Shown piece by piece: positions 41,827 through 51,606 of a DNA stretch of 64,000 bases. Source of the DNA: Streptomyces sp. SPB162 (GTDB lineage Bacteria; Actinomycetota; Actinomycetes; Streptomycetales; Streptomycetaceae). The DNA lies in NCBI RefSeq assembly GCF_029504575.1, contig NZ_JAQFII010000001.1, positions 1,326,501 to 1,390,500 on the forward strand. Reading direction: 5' to 3'. The translations under genes were made by a program, and so were the position numbers. A model generated the notes under the pieces. That model did not search any database, was not told where the DNA came from, and saw only the letters and a list, made by a program, of their open reading frames with translations. Within the stretch, counting starts at the first letter, position 1. Each line of letters opens with the position of its first letter.

Positions 41827-42444
41827 ATGAACGATCACGCCGCCTCCACCTTGAGCGACCCCCTGGCGGGGTTCGCCGCACATCTGCGGGAGCTGCCGCC
41901 GTCGTGCGGACCGGTCAGGATCGTCGCGGTGGACGGGCACGCCGGCTCGGGCAAGACCACGTACGCCGCCCGGCTCGCCGCCGCGCTCGGCGGGGCGCCC
42001 GTCGTCCATCTGGACGATTTGGCCACCCATGACGAGCTGTTCGGGTGGACCGGCCGGCTGCGCGAGCAGGTCCTGGAGCCGCTGGCGGCCGGCCGGACCG
42101 CCCGGCACGGGGTCTACGACTGGACGCTGCGGCGCTTCGAGGGCGTCCGCGAGGTGCCTGCCGCGCCCGTGCTCCTCCTGGAGGGCGTCGGGAGCGGGCG
42201 GGCCGCCCTGCGACCGCTGCTGTCGCACCTGCTGTGGCTCGAGGTCCCCCGTGACACCGCCAGGAATCGCGGACAGCTGCGGGACGGACCCGAGATGGAC
42301 GCTTTCTGGTCCTCCTGGATGCGCGCGCAGGACGCGCACTTCGTGTCCGATCCCTCACAGCCGTTCGCGGACCATCTGGTACTTGTGCGACCAGAGGGAT
42401 ACAAGATGCTTCCGGGGCCTGGGAGACACTCCCGGATGCCATGA
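41827..42444 (+). CDS. Uridine-kinase-like P-loop protein
   Basis: The protein has 205 aa. Walker A is intact: VDGHAGSGKTTYA (~36-48). Then VVHLDDLATHDELF, a VLLLEGVGSGRAA strand and VPRDTARNRGQLRD lid-like basic region follow, as in nucleoside/adenylylsulfate kinases. Substrate unknown; it is a small conserved Streptomyces protein distinct from the P-loop-less homologue at 15127. The ATG lies next to the M24 promoter. Confidence 0.82.
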   Translation: MNDHAASTLSDPLAGFAAHLRELPPSCGPVRIVAVDGHAGSGKTTYAARLAAALGGAPVVHLDDLATHDELFGWTGRLREQVLEPLAAGRTARHGVYDWTLRRFEGVREVPAAPVLLLEGVGSGRAALRPLLSHLLWLEVPRDTARNRGQLRDGPEMDAFWSSWMRAQDAHFVSDPSQPFADHLVLVRPEGYKMLPGPGRHSRMP

Positions 42445-42885
42445 TTCCTCACGGACGGTGACCGATCACGGTCGGTGCGCTGCCACTTCCGGACGACCCC
42501 GACGGAGCCTTCGGGAGCGGCTTGACCGGGGGGGTGTACAGGAATTACGTTCTCAATACGCGGCCAGTGCGGGCCGCTCCCATGATCCGAAGCCCCCGGT
42601 TGTTCCCCCGTGACCGGGGGCTTCGCCGCGTCCCCGCCCGGTCCACCGGCCCCCTCGCGCCCCATCGCCCTCACCCACTGTCACCACGTGGAGTCCGTGC
42701 GTCGAACGGCGCGGCACCGAGGGGAGCGCTGCGCCGCTCTACGGCACGCCGGTTATCGCAGGTACGATGCGATCGGGGTGCGGTGGCAGGCGGGGGCGAC
42801 TCCCCTGCGCCAACTCCCGTCCCCGTCCTCAAGGTTGGGACGGGATACAGCAGCAAGCCGCGGGGGAACGGTTGGTGGGGACCTG
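42445..42885. other. 441-bp gap with terminator and upstream region of the AAA gene
   Basis: No gene is supported. It contains the hairpin at 42590-42623 and a candidate promoter further left: TTGACC at 42522-42527, then TTACGT after 17 nt, which would start inside the hairpin region. No tRNA fold was found. Confidence 0.5.
42590..42623. terminator. Terminator downstream of kinase gene
   Basis: An 11-bp stem AAGCCCCCGGT/ACCGGGGGCTT with a 12-nt loop lies 146 bp after the stop. Confidence 0.65.
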
Positions 42886-44784
42886 ATGGACTTCGGGACA
42901 GAGCGCTCGGGCGCCCCCGCCGGCCTCGCCTGGCTGCGCGCCGTGGACGCCTACACCGTCGGGGCGTACGCGCAGGCCGAGGAGGAGTTCCGCACCGCCG
43001 TCCGGCTCGATCCGGGGATGGCGGACGCCTGGCTGGGCCTGCACGCGCTGCGCGCGGACACCTCGACCGCGCTGCTCCAGATGTACCGGCACCGGGACCG
43101 CTTCGGCGAGGAGCGCCGGCTGCACCGCAGGTCGCTCAACTCCTGGTACTGGCTGGGCTGGTGGGTGCAGCCGGTCCTGGAGTCCGAACGTGATCTGCTG
43201 CTCGCGCACGCCTCGCACTGGCTGGACGGCCGGCATGTCGCCGAGCTGGACCGCGCGCTGGCCGAGTGCCCTCCCGTCGACACCGACCGGCAGGTCCGCT
43301 TCCTGCACGCCTGCCGGGCGTATCTGGTCAAGGACTGGGAGCAGCTGGTCCGCAACACCGAGCCCCTGCTGGGCGATCCGGTGCTCGGCATCGAGGCGGG
43401 CCTGTTCGGCGGGATGGCCCGGGTCCGCCTCGAACTGTGCGGGCAGGCTGAACCGCTGCTCGCCGCCGCGCTGATGCGCTGTCGCAGCGAGCAGCCGCAG
43501 CGCAAGGAGCTGCGCTACTGGCTGGCCCGCGCCTACGAGGGCACCGGCCGCACCGCGGCGGCACTGCCGCTGTACCGGGCGGTGCACCGGGTGGACCCGG
43601 CGTTCATGGACACCGCCGCCCGGCTGGCGGCGATCAACGAGTCGGATGGGCTCGACGAGGGCGAGGGCGCGGCTGCCGGCATGGCGGCCGTCTCGCTGTC
43701 GGGCTTCGGCCAGGCCTCCCCCGACGTGCTCGACAGCCCGGACTCCGCCTTACTGACCGGGGAGCCGATGGACGGCCGCGGCCCCGGCACCGAACTGGAG
43801 GAGCCCGCGCTGACGCTCGGCCCGCCGGACGACGACGTACGGGAGAAGTCCGTGGTGGGGTCGCCGGCCCTGCCGCCGCTGTCGATGACGGCGCCCGACC
43901 CGATGCTGCTCGGCCAGGCACTCGCCGAGTTGGACCGCATGGTCGGTCTCGAGCCGGTGAAGCGGCAGGTGCGGGCGTTGTCGGCGCAGCTGCGGATGGC
44001 GCGGCTGCGGGCCGGCCAGGGGCTGCCCGTGCAGCCTCCCAAACGCCACTTCGTCTTCTCCGGCCCCTCCGGTACCGGCAAGACCACCGTGGCCCGGATA
44101 CTCGGTCGGGTCTTCTACGCGCTGGGCCTGCTCGGCGGCGACCATCTCGTCGAGGCCCAACGGTCGGACCTGGTGGGCGAGTTCCTGGGGCAGACCGCCG
44201 TCAAGGCCAACGAGCTGATCGACTCCGCGCTCGGCGGGGTGCTCTTCGTGGACGAGGCGTACGCCCTGTCCAACTCCGGCTACTCCAAGGGCGACGCCTA
44301 CGGCGACGAGGCACTCCAGGTGCTCCTCAAGCGCGCCGAGGACAACCGCGACCGCCTCGTGGTGATCCTCGCCGGCTATCCGGAGGGTATGGACCGGCTG
44401 CTGGCGGTGAATCCCGGGCTCGGTTCCCGCTTCACCACCCGGGTCGACTTCCCCAGCTACCGGCCGCTGGAGCTGACCCGCATCGGCGAGGTCCTGGCCG
44501 CGGACAACGGCGACCACTGGGACGAGGAGGCGCTGGAGGAGCTGCGGGCCATCAGCGCCCATGTCGTCGACCAGGGGTGGATAGACGAGCTGGGCAACGG
44601 CCGGCTGCTGCGCACCCTGTACGAGAAGAGCTGCGCCTACCGCGATCTGCGGCTGACGGACTACCCGGGATCGCCCAGCCGTGACGACTTGTCGACCTTG
44701 CGGCTCCCGGACCTGATGCAGGCGTACGGCGAGGTGCTGTCCGGCCGCGGCCCGGGGGTGCCGCCGGGCGAACCGGCCGAATAG
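42886..44784 (+). CDS. CbxX/CfxQ-type AAA ATPase with TPR half (EccA/SpoVK-like), TTA codon
   Basis: The protein has 632 aa. The N-terminal half (~10-245) is made of TPR-like helical pairs (AEEEFRTAVRLDPGMADAWLGL). An acidic linker (~245-345) leads to one AAA domain with GPSGTGKTT (393-401), LFVDEAYAL (Walker B) and the sensor region RLLAVNPGLGSRF. It resembles EccA of type VII secretion and SpoVK, but no other ESX gene is near. One leucine is TTA (residue 289), rare in Streptomyces, so translation should need the bldA tRNA, linking it to development. GGGG precedes the ATG at 42886. Confidence 0.9.
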   Translation: MDFGTERSGAPAGLAWLRAVDAYTVGAYAQAEEEFRTAVRLDPGMADAWLGLHALRADTSTALLQMYRHRDRFGEERRLHRRSLNSWYWLGWWVQPVLESERDLLLAHASHWLDGRHVAELDRALAECPPVDTDRQVRFLHACRAYLVKDWEQLVRNTEPLLGDPVLGIEAGLFGGMARVRLELCGQAEPLLAAALMRCRSEQPQRKELRYWLARAYEGTGRTAAALPLYRAVHRVDPAFMDTAARLAAINESDGLDEGEGAAAGMAAVSLSGFGQASPDVLDSPDSALLTGEPMDGRGPGTELEEPALTLGPPDDDVREKSVVGSPALPPLSMTAPDPMLLGQALAELDRMVGLEPVKRQVRALSAQLRMARLRAGQGLPVQPPKRHFVFSGPSGTGKTTVARILGRVFYALGLLGGDHLVEAQRSDLVGEFLGQTAVKANELIDSALGGVLFVDEAYALSNSGYSKGDAYGDEALQVLLKRAEDNRDRLVVILAGYPEGMDRLLAVNPGLGSRFTTRVDFPSYRPLELTRIGEVLAADNGDHWDEEALEELRAISAHVVDQGWIDELGNGRLLRTLYEKSCAYRDLRLTDYPGSPSRDDLSTLRLPDLMQAYGEVLSGRGPGVPPGEPAE

Positions 44785-44815
44785 TGCCGGTCCGCCACAG
44801 GGGCCGGAAGGGGCG

Positions 44816-45868
44816 TCAGGCCCGGCCGGCGATGGTCGGCAACTGCCGGTGCGCCGGGTCGCGCACCTCGCCGACCAGCATCTCCAGCACGTCCTCCAGC
44901 GCGACCAGCCCGATCGGGCGCCCGTCGGCGTCCGCGACCGCCGCGAGGTGCGACGCCGCACGCCGCATCTGGGTGAGCGCGTCGTCCAGCGGCAGGTCGG
45001 CGCGGAGTGTCGCCATCGGGCGCCAGAGCCGCTGCGGCACCGGGCGACTGCCGTCCTCGACGTCCAGGACGTCCTTGACGTGCAGGTAGCCCAGGTAGAG
45101 GCCGTCGGGGCCGGCCACCGGGAACCGCGAGTACCCGGTGTGGACGGTGAGTTCCTCGACCTGGCGCGGGGTCACCGACGGATCCACCGTGATCAGCTCG
45201 GCGGGGCGCAGCAGCACCTCGGTGACGGGGCGGGTGCCCAGCTCCAAGGCGTCCTCCAGCCGCTCCTGCTCGTCATGGTCGAGCAGCCCGGCCCGCCGGG
45301 CGTCCTCGACGAGCACCGTCAGCTCCTCGCTGGTGAAGACGGAGTCGACCTCGTCCTTCGGCTCGACCCGGAACAGCTTCAGAATCAGCCGCGCGCAGCT
45401 GCCCAGCACGGTGATCACCGGCCGGAACACCCGGGCGAAGGCGACGAGTCCGGGGCTGAGCCACAGCGCGGTCTTCTCCGGGGCCGCCATCGCCAGGTTC
45501 TTCGGCACCATCTCGCCGATCACCAGGTGCAGCGAGACCACCACCGCGAGCGCCACCACGTACCCGACGGCGTGCACCAGCCCTTCGGGCATCTGTACGG
45601 CCTCGAAGAGCGGTTCCAGCAGCTGCGCGATGGTCGGCTCGGCGACCGCGCCCAGGGTGAGCGAGCAGACGGTGATGCCGAACTGGGCCGCGGCCATCAT
45701 GCGCGGCAGGTTCTCCAGCCCGTACAGGACGGTACGGGCGCGCCGCTGTTCGGCCGCGAGCGGTTCGATCTGGCTGCGGCGGACCGAGACCAGCGCGAAC
45801 TCGGCGCCGACGAAGAATCCGTTGGCGAGCACCAGCAGGACGGCGAAGATCAGTTGGAGGGCGCTCAT
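44816..45868 (-). CDS. CNNM-domain protein with CBS pair (hemolysin C-like), second copy
   Basis: The protein has 350 aa. A DUF21/CNNM membrane domain (~1-190, three to four helices, LANGFFVGAEFALVSVRRSQIE) is followed by two CBS motifs. It differs from its neighbour in lacking the C-terminal CorC/HlyC domain, which would follow residue ~340. Members move Mg2+/Co2+ or sense nucleotide levels. Its ATG overlaps the neighbour stop by 4 bp; both are from one duplication and probably work together. Confidence 0.88.
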   Translation of the reverse strand: MSALQLIFAVLLVLANGFFVGAEFALVSVRRSQIEPLAAEQRRARTVLYGLENLPRMMAAAQFGITVCSLTLGAVAEPTIAQLLEPLFEAVQMPEGLVHAVGYVVALAVVVSLHLVIGEMVPKNLAMAAPEKTALWLSPGLVAFARVFRPVITVLGSCARLILKLFRVEPKDEVDSVFTSEELTVLVEDARRAGLLDHDEQERLEDALELGTRPVTEVLLRPAELITVDPSVTPRQVEELTVHTGYSRFPVAGPDGLYLGYLHVKDVLDVEDGSRPVPQRLWRPMATLRADLPLDDALTQMRRAASHLAAVADADGRPIGLVALEDVLEMLVGEVRDPAHRQLPTIAGRA

Positions 45869-47208
45869 CGGGCGGCCTCCTGTTCGTCCTCGGCACCGGT
45901 GTCGGTTCCGGTGCGCACGATGCGCACCCGCTCCGCCCGGTGGTGGGAGACGTCCCGCACCCGCAGCTCCCAGCCGGGCAGCTCCGCGGTGTCGCCGGGC
46001 TCGGGAATGCGTGCCAGCAGGTCGGCGACGAGCCCGGCGACCGTCTCGTACGGCCCCTCGGGGGCCTGCAGCCCGATCCGGACGAGCGTGTCCACCCGGC
46101 AGCCGCCGTCGGCGTCCCAGGCCGGCAGGCCGTCCTCGGTCGGGGCCTGCGCCAGTTCCGGCAGGTCCACGGCGTCGTGCTCGTCGCGCACCTCGCCGAC
46201 GAGTTCCTCGATGATGTCCTCCAGGGTCACGACACCGGCCGTGCCGCCGTACTCGTCGACGACGACGGCGATCGGCTGCTGGCTGCGCAGCAGTTGCAGC
46301 AGCTGCCGTCCCGCCAGCGTCTCCGGGACCAGCAGCGGCGAGACCGCGATCCGGCCGACCGGGGTGCGGTCGCGCAGCGGGGCGGCGACGGCGAGCGCGT
46401 TCTTGAGGTGGACCATGCCGATGATGTCGTCCAGCCGCTCCCGGTAGACCGGGAAGCGGGACAGCCCGGTGGCCCGGGTGAGGTTCAGGACGTCGGCGGC
46501 GGTGGCGGTGTCCTCCAGCGCGCTGACCCGGACCCGCGGCGTCATCACGTTGGCGGCCGTCAGGTCGCCGAGCGACAGGGTGCGGACGAACAGGTCGGCG
46601 GTGTCCTGCTCCAGCGTGCCGGCCTGCGCCGAGTGCCGGGCGAGGGAGACCAGTTCGCGGGGGGTGCGGGCCGAGGCCAGCTCGTCGGCCGGCTCGACGC
46701 CGAGCGTCCGCACCAGCCGGTTGGCGATCCGGTTGAGCACTTCGATGACCGGCCGGAACGCGGTGGAGAACACCCGCTGCGGGCCGGCCACGAACCGGGC
46801 CACCTGCAGCGGGCGCGAGACCGCCCAATTCTTGGGGACGAGCTCGCCGACGACCATCTGCACGGCCGAGGCGAGCATCATGCCGATGACGACGCCGACC
46901 CCGGGGGCCGCGCCCTCGGGCAGTCCGGCCGAGGTGAGCGGGCCGGTGAGCAACTGGGCCAGGGCCGGTTCGGCGAGCATGCCGACCACCAGCGAGGTGA
47001 TCGTGATGCCGAGTTGGGTGCCGGAGAGCTGGAACGACAGCTTCCGCAGCGCCGCCACGACGCTCCGGGCCCGTCGGTCACCCTCGGCGGCGGCGCGTTC
47101 CGCGGCCGGCCGGTCGACGGTCACCAGACCGAACTCGGCGGCGACGAAGAAGCCGTTGGCGAGAATCAGGACGAATGCCGCACACAGCAGCAGCAACGAG
47201 GTGTTCAT
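45865..47208 (-). CDS. CNNM-CBS-CorC/HlyC domain protein
   Basis: The protein has 447 aa. A CNNM membrane domain (~1-190, NGFFVAAEFGLVTVDR) precedes two CBS motifs (~200-330, AVVVDEYGGTAGVVTLEDIIEELVGE) and a CorC_HlyC FAD-like C-terminal domain (~345-435). The family includes Mg2+/Co2+ efflux proteins MpfA and CorC. It is the upstream partner of the shorter homologue. Confidence 0.88.
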   Translation of the reverse strand: MNTSLLLLCAAFVLILANGFFVAAEFGLVTVDRPAAERAAAEGDRRARSVVAALRKLSFQLSGTQLGITITSLVVGMLAEPALAQLLTGPLTSAGLPEGAAPGVGVVIGMMLASAVQMVVGELVPKNWAVSRPLQVARFVAGPQRVFSTAFRPVIEVLNRIANRLVRTLGVEPADELASARTPRELVSLARHSAQAGTLEQDTADLFVRTLSLGDLTAANVMTPRVRVSALEDTATAADVLNLTRATGLSRFPVYRERLDDIIGMVHLKNALAVAAPLRDRTPVGRIAVSPLLVPETLAGRQLLQLLRSQQPIAVVVDEYGGTAGVVTLEDIIEELVGEVRDEHDAVDLPELAQAPTEDGLPAWDADGGCRVDTLVRIGLQAPEGPYETVAGLVADLLARIPEPGDTAELPGWELRVRDVSHHRAERVRIVRTGTDTGAEDEQEAAR

Positions 47209-47387
47209 GCCGCCGCTCCGGGAATCACGTGGACTCCGCTGGAGGGAGGGGCGGCGCAGGTACTACCAGACGATTTGGACATCGTCGTTTGGGTGTCACT
47301 CCTTGGGTCGGTGGGGCCCCGCGCGGCAGTCTCCGCAAGCACTGCCCGACTACCAGAGTAATCAGGAGCGGGGCTGGGTCGGCAGCC

Positions 47388-47879
47388 CTATCCGGTGCCC
47401 GGCTGCCCGGTGCCGCGCGCTTCGGCCAGGGCCCGCAGCCGACGGGCGGCGCGGACCGCCTGGTCCCGGCCGCCGCCGGGCTGGATGCCCATGGCGGCCA
47501 GGCTGGTGCCGTCGGTGAGGTCGAGGTACGCCCACGGGTCGCCGGTCCGGAGATTGACCTTGACGATCTCGGCCCACTCCAGATGGCGGCGGACGACCAG
47601 GTTCACCACGGTGACCCCGGCGTCGTCCGCGACCACCTTGGGCCGGCTGAGCACCGCCAGCAGGGCGAAGATCAGCACTCCCGTGATGATCATGGTGGCC
47701 CGGTCGCCCGGGCCCCAGGGCTGCGCCCCGCCGCTGGGCATCATCAGCGCGACGACGGTGAGCACGACCAGCAGCCCCGCCCCGATCGTCAGCAGCACCA
47801 CGCGGGTGCGGACCGGACGGAAGGTGACGGGCAGCTCGGGTTGGGGCACGGCGGCGGACGGGACGGGATCGCCGGACAT
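47388..47879 (-). CDS. PH-domain membrane protein
   Basis: The protein has 163 aa. Two membrane helices (~26-48 and ~65-82) precede a bacterial PH-like domain (VVADDAGVTVVNLVVRRHLEWAEIVKV). The function is unknown. The start ATG at 47879 shares one base with the hisG stop (TGATG), so it is translationally coupled as the last gene of the riboflavin-histidine unit; a GTG one codon earlier is an alternative. Confidence 0.85.
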   Translation of the reverse strand: MSGDPVPSAAVPQPELPVTFRPVRTRVVLLTIGAGLLVVLTVVALMMPSGGAQPWGPGDRATMIITGVLIFALLAVLSRPKVVADDAGVTVVNLVVRRHLEWAEIVKVNLRTGDPWAYLDLTDGTSLAAMGIQPGGGRDQAVRAARRLRALAEARGTGQPGTG

Positions 47880-48727
47880 CACAGGCGGGCGGCGTGGATG
47901 CCGGTGGTGAGGATCGCCCGGGCGCCGAGGTCGTACAGCTCGTCCATGATCCGCTGCGCGTCGCGGCTGGGGACCATGGCGCGGACGGCGACCCAGCCCT
48001 CGTGGTGCAGCGGCGAGACGGTCGGCGACTCCAGGCCCGGGGTGAGGGCCACGGCCCGTTCGACCTGCTCCACGCGGATGTCGTAGTCCATCATCACGTA
48101 CCGGCGGGCCACCAGGACGCCCTGCAGCCGGCGCAGGAACTGCGCGACCTTGGGGTCCTCGCCGTCCACGCCGGTACGCCTGATGACGACCGCCTCGGAC
48201 TCCATGATCGGCTCGCCGAAGACCTCCAGGCCCGCGTTGCGCAGCGAGGTGCCGGTCTCGACGACGTCCGCGATGACCTGGGCGACGCCCAGTTGGATCG
48301 CGGTCTCGACGGCGCCGTCCAGGTGCACGACGGAGGCGGCGATGCCGTTGTCGGCCAGGTGCTTCTCGACGACGCCCTCGTAGGAGGTGGCAACCGTCAT
48401 GCCCCCGAGGTCCTTGACCGACTGCGCCGTACCCGGCTCCGCGGCGTAACGGAACGTGGAGCGGGCGAAGCCGAGCTGCAGGATCTCCTCGGCGTCCGCG
48501 CCCGAGTCCAGCAGCAGGTCGCGGCCGGTGATGCCGATGTCGAGCCGGCCGGAGCTGACGTAGATCGCGATGTCGCGCGGCCGCAGGTAGAAGAACTCCA
48601 CCTCGTTGTCGCGGTCGACCAGGACGAGCTCCTTGGACTCCTTGCGCTGCCGGTAGCCGGCCTCATGGAGCATCGCCGACGCAGGCCCGGAGAGTGAACC
48701 CTTGTTGGGAACGGCGATGCGCAGCAT
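47879..48727 (-). CDS. hisG: ATP phosphoribosyltransferase (long HisG)
   Basis: The protein has 282 aa and is the long, C-terminally regulated form. Motifs are RIAVPNKGSL at the N-terminus, GRLDIGITGRDLL, the PRPP loop DVVETGTSLRNAGL (~170-183) and the C-terminal ACT-like domain. It makes the first committed step of histidine synthesis from ATP and PRPP. It lies 74 bp after hisE and is coupled to the PH gene. Confidence 0.97.
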   Translation of the reverse strand: MLRIAVPNKGSLSGPASAMLHEAGYRQRKESKELVLVDRDNEVEFFYLRPRDIAIYVSSGRLDIGITGRDLLLDSGADAEEILQLGFARSTFRYAAEPGTAQSVKDLGGMTVATSYEGVVEKHLADNGIAASVVHLDGAVETAIQLGVAQVIADVVETGTSLRNAGLEVFGEPIMESEAVVIRRTGVDGEDPKVAQFLRRLQGVLVARRYVMMDYDIRVEQVERAVALTPGLESPTVSPLHHEGWVAVRAMVPSRDAQRIMDELYDLGARAILTTGIHAARL

Positions 48728-48801
48728 GAGAACGGCTTCCTTTGCGGTTCGGAGGGTGCGGGAGGTCTTCGGGAGCGGGACCGCGGGGTTCGCGTGCCCG
48801 C

Positions 48802-49074
48802 TCAGAGGTGGGCGTAGACGTCGTCGAGGGAGATTCCCCGGGCGACCATCATCACCTGCAGGTGGTAGAGCAGTTGCGAGATCTCCTCGGCGGTGCGGTC
48901 GGCGCCTTCGTACTCGGCGGCCATCCACACCTCGGCGGCCTCCTCGACCACCTTCTTGCCGATCGCGTGCACCCCGCTGCCCACCAGTTCGGCGGTGCGG
49001 GAGGTACTGGGGTCGCCGGTGGCGGCCTTGTGCTGGAGCTCGGTGAAGAGCTCCTCGAATGTCTTCTTGGCCAT
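48802..49074 (-). CDS. hisE: Phosphoribosyl-ATP pyrophosphatase
   Basis: The protein has 90 aa. The MazG-like fold with [16 protein letters not shown] and [14 protein letters not shown] is diagnostic. It hydrolyses PR-ATP to PR-AMP, the second step of histidine synthesis. It follows ribH by 34 bp, so rib and his genes are probably co-transcribed. Confidence 0.97.
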   Translation of the reverse strand: MAKKTFEELFTELQHKAATGDPSTSRTAELVGSGVHAIGKKVVEEAAEVWMAAEYEGADRTAEEISQLLYHLQVMMVARGISLDDVYAHL

Positions 49075-49108
49075 GGTGGCTCACACCCTACGCGGAAGTG
49101 CCGGACGC

Positions 49109-49594
49109 TCAGCGCCAGGGTTCGGATACTGAACGCAGGATGGTCGCGGTGGCCACCGCCGCGGTGACCGCTTCATGGCCCTTGTCCTCGTTCGAGCCGG
49201 GCAGCCCGGCCCGGTCCAGCGCCTGCTCCTCGGTGTCGCAGGTCAGCACCCCGAAGCCGACGGGCACTCCGGTGTCCACGCTGACCTGGGTGAGGCCGGC
49301 GGTGACGCCGTGGCTGACGTATTCGAAGTGCGGGGTGCCACCGCGGATGATGACGCCGAGGGCGACGATCGCGTCGTAACCGCGGCCCGCCAGCACCTTG
49401 GCGACGACCGGCAGCTCGAAGCTGCCGGGCACCCGCAGGACGGTCGGCTCGTCGATGCCCAACTCGGTCAGGGCGCGCAGCGCGCCCTCGACCAGGCCGT
49501 CCATGACCTGGGTGTGCCACTGGGCCGCGATCACTGCCACGCGCAGGTCACCGCAGTTCTTCACGGTCAGCTCGGGGGCGCCCTTACCGCTCAC
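49109..49594 (-). CDS. ribH: 6,7-dimethyl-8-ribityllumazine synthase
   Basis: The protein has 161 aa from a GTG start with GAGGAGA upstream. The core motifs are [26 protein letters not shown] and [18 protein letters not shown]. It joins ribulose-derived butanone phosphate and the pyrimidine to give lumazine. It lies 53 bp after ribBA. Confidence 0.97.
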   Translation of the reverse strand: MSGKGAPELTVKNCGDLRVAVIAAQWHTQVMDGLVEGALRALTELGIDEPTVLRVPGSFELPVVAKVLAGRGYDAIVALGVIIRGGTPHFEYVSHGVTAGLTQVSVDTGVPVGFGVLTCDTEEQALDRAGLPGSNEDKGHEAVTAAVATATILRSVSEPWR

Positions 49595-49647
49595 GTCTCT
49601 CCTCAGTTCCGGTGTGCTGGTCGTACGGGGTGGTGTCGTGCGGGTGA

Positions 49648-50952
49648 TTACTGGTTGCCACAGGGGCTGGTCACGACCGGGTCGAGCCACGGCAGGTCGT
49701 GACCCATCCGGTCCCGCTTGGTGCGCAGGTACCGCAGATTGTGCTCCCCCGCCGCGACGGCCATCGGCTCGCGGGAGAGGACCTCCAGGCCGTGGCGGGT
49801 GAGCGCGTCGACCTTCTCCGGGTTGTTCGTCAGCAGCCGCACGGACCGCACCCCGAGGTCGGCGAGCATCTGCGCCGCGGCGCCGTAGTCGCGGGCGTCG
49901 GCGGGCAGGCCGAGTTCCAGGTTGGCGTCCAGGGTGTCGCGGCCGAGCTCCTGCAGTTCGTACGCGCGCAGCTTCGACAGCAGGCCGATGCCGCGGCCCT
50001 CGTGGCCCCGCAGATAGACGACGACACCGCGCCCCTCGGAAGCCACCCTTTCGAGCGACGCCTGGAGCTGCGGTCCGCAGTCGCAGCGCTGCGAGCCGAA
50101 CACGTCCCCGGTGAGGCACTCGGAGTGCACCCGCACCAGGACGTCGTCGCCGTCGGCCAGCGCGCCGTCCGCGTCCAGGTCGCCGGCGATGAGCGCGATG
50201 TGCTCGATGCCGTCGGTGGTGCTGCGGTAGCCGTACGCCCGGAAGTCGCCGAAGGCGGTGGGCAGCCGGGTCGCCGCCTCACGGCGCACGGTGGGCTCGG
50301 CGGCGCGGCGGTAGGCGATCAGATCCTCTATGGAGATGATCGACAGGCCGTGCTTGCGGGCGAACGGCACCAGCTCGGGGAGCCGGGCCATGGTGCCGTC
50401 CTCACGGGCGATCTCCACGATCGCCGCGGCCGGCCGCAGTCCCGCCAGCCGCGCGAGGTCGACGCCCGCCTCGGTGTGGCCGTTGCGGACCAGGACGCCG
50501 CCCGGCCGGGCGCGCAGCGGGAAGACGTGGCCGGGGCGCACGAAGTCACCCGCGACGGAGGAGGGGTCGGCGAGCATCCGGATGGTGGTGGCCCGGTCGG
50601 CGGCGGAGATGCCGGTGGACACGCCGTGCGCGGCGCTCGCGTCGACCGAGACGGTGAACGCCGTCTTCATCGACTCGGTGTTCGCCTCGACCATCTGCGG
50701 CAGTTCGAGGCGGTCGAGCTCCGGCACCTCCATCGGCACGCAGATCAGCCCGCGGCACTCGGTCATCATGAAGGCGACCAGCTCGGGGGTGGCCTTCTCG
50801 GCGGCGATGATGAGATCGCCCTCGTTCTCGCGGTCCTCGTCGTCGACCACGACGACGGGACGGCCGGCGGCGATGTCGGCGATGGCCCGCTCCACCGGGT
50901 CGAGCGTGAGATCACCGTCATGGTCGGCGTACCAAGTCTGCAGCGCGGTCAT
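49648..50952 (-). CDS. ribBA: DHBP synthase/GTP cyclohydrolase II bifunctional
   Basis: The protein has 434 aa. The N-terminal DHBP synthase (~15-215) has the [11 protein letters not shown] loop; the C-terminal GTP cyclohydrolase II (~220-420) has the zinc cysteines in [11 protein letters not shown] and the HEGRGIGL motif. It supplies both starting blocks of riboflavin. Its start overlaps the ribM stop (4 bp). Confidence 0.97.
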   Translation of the reverse strand: MTALQTWYADHDGDLTLDPVERAIADIAAGRPVVVVDDEDRENEGDLIIAAEKATPELVAFMMTECRGLICVPMEVPELDRLELPQMVEANTESMKTAFTVSVDASAAHGVSTGISAADRATTIRMLADPSSVAGDFVRPGHVFPLRARPGGVLVRNGHTEAGVDLARLAGLRPAAAIVEIAREDGTMARLPELVPFARKHGLSIISIEDLIAYRRAAEPTVRREAATRLPTAFGDFRAYGYRSTTDGIEHIALIAGDLDADGALADGDDVLVRVHSECLTGDVFGSQRCDCGPQLQASLERVASEGRGVVVYLRGHEGRGIGLLSKLRAYELQELGRDTLDANLELGLPADARDYGAAAQMLADLGVRSVRLLTNNPEKVDALTRHGLEVLSREPMAVAAGEHNLRYLRTKRDRMGHDLPWLDPVVTSPCGNQ

Positions 50953-51606
50953 GCTGTGGCTCCATCCGGGACGGTCCCGCTCGGCGTCCTGTCCGTCCGG
51001 GTCTGCAGCCACCAGGCGCGCAGACCGAGGACGACCAGGACGAAGTAGATGACATAGACCAGGCCCGAGAAGGCCAGCCCGTTGTTGAAGGCGAGGGGGA
51101 CGCCGACCACGTCCACGGCCAGCCAGGCGAACCAGAACTCCACCCAGCCGCGGGCCTGGGCGACCATGGCGGTCAGCGTGCCGACGAAGATGTACGCGTC
51201 GGGCCACGGGTCCCAGGACAGCTTCGGGTAGGCGGTGAAGAGCAGCGCCAGGGCGACGGTGCCCGCGGCGGTGCCGGCCACCAGCCAGGGCCCGTTCGGC
51301 CCAGGTGGCGAACCGGATGGCGAGGCGGCCCTGCGTCGCTCCGCCGCGCCGCCACTGGACCCAGCCCCACACCGCGACGGTGATGACCACGAGTTGCTTG
51401 CCGATGCCGCCGCTGAGGTGCGCGGAGGCGTAGGCGGCGACCAGCACGAGGCCGGAGAGCAGCTGGACCGGCCAGGTCAGCATGGAACGGCGCCAGCCGA
51501 GCGCGAGGGCGCCCAGGCCGAGCAGGTTGCCGGCCATGTCCGACCAGAGGATGTGCTGGTCGAAAGCGGTGAACGCCTCGCTGTTGAGCCAGTCGAGCGC
51601 ACTCAT
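50949..51606 (-). pseudogene. ribM: RibM/PnuC-type riboflavin transporter, frameshifted
   Basis: The N-terminal half, from [17 protein letters not shown] to [10 protein letters not shown], and the C-terminal half, from [15 protein letters not shown] onward, lie in different frames. Removing one base near 51281-51290 yields a ~218-aa PnuC-fold protein with about seven membrane helices. In related actinomycetes the PnuC-like gene inside a rib operon is the riboflavin importer RibM. The coding is otherwise undamaged. Its start overlaps the ribE stop and its stop overlaps the ribBA start. Confidence 0.85.

Noticed and set aside
42445..42885. Possible tRNA gene in the gap before the AAA ATPase
   Set aside because: No cloverleaf with D and T arms could be built; the hairpin at 42590-42623 is a plain terminator.
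42886..44784. Part of a type VII secretion locus
   Set aside because: The AAA protein resembles EccA, but no EccB/C/D/E, mycosin or WXG100 gene is nearby.
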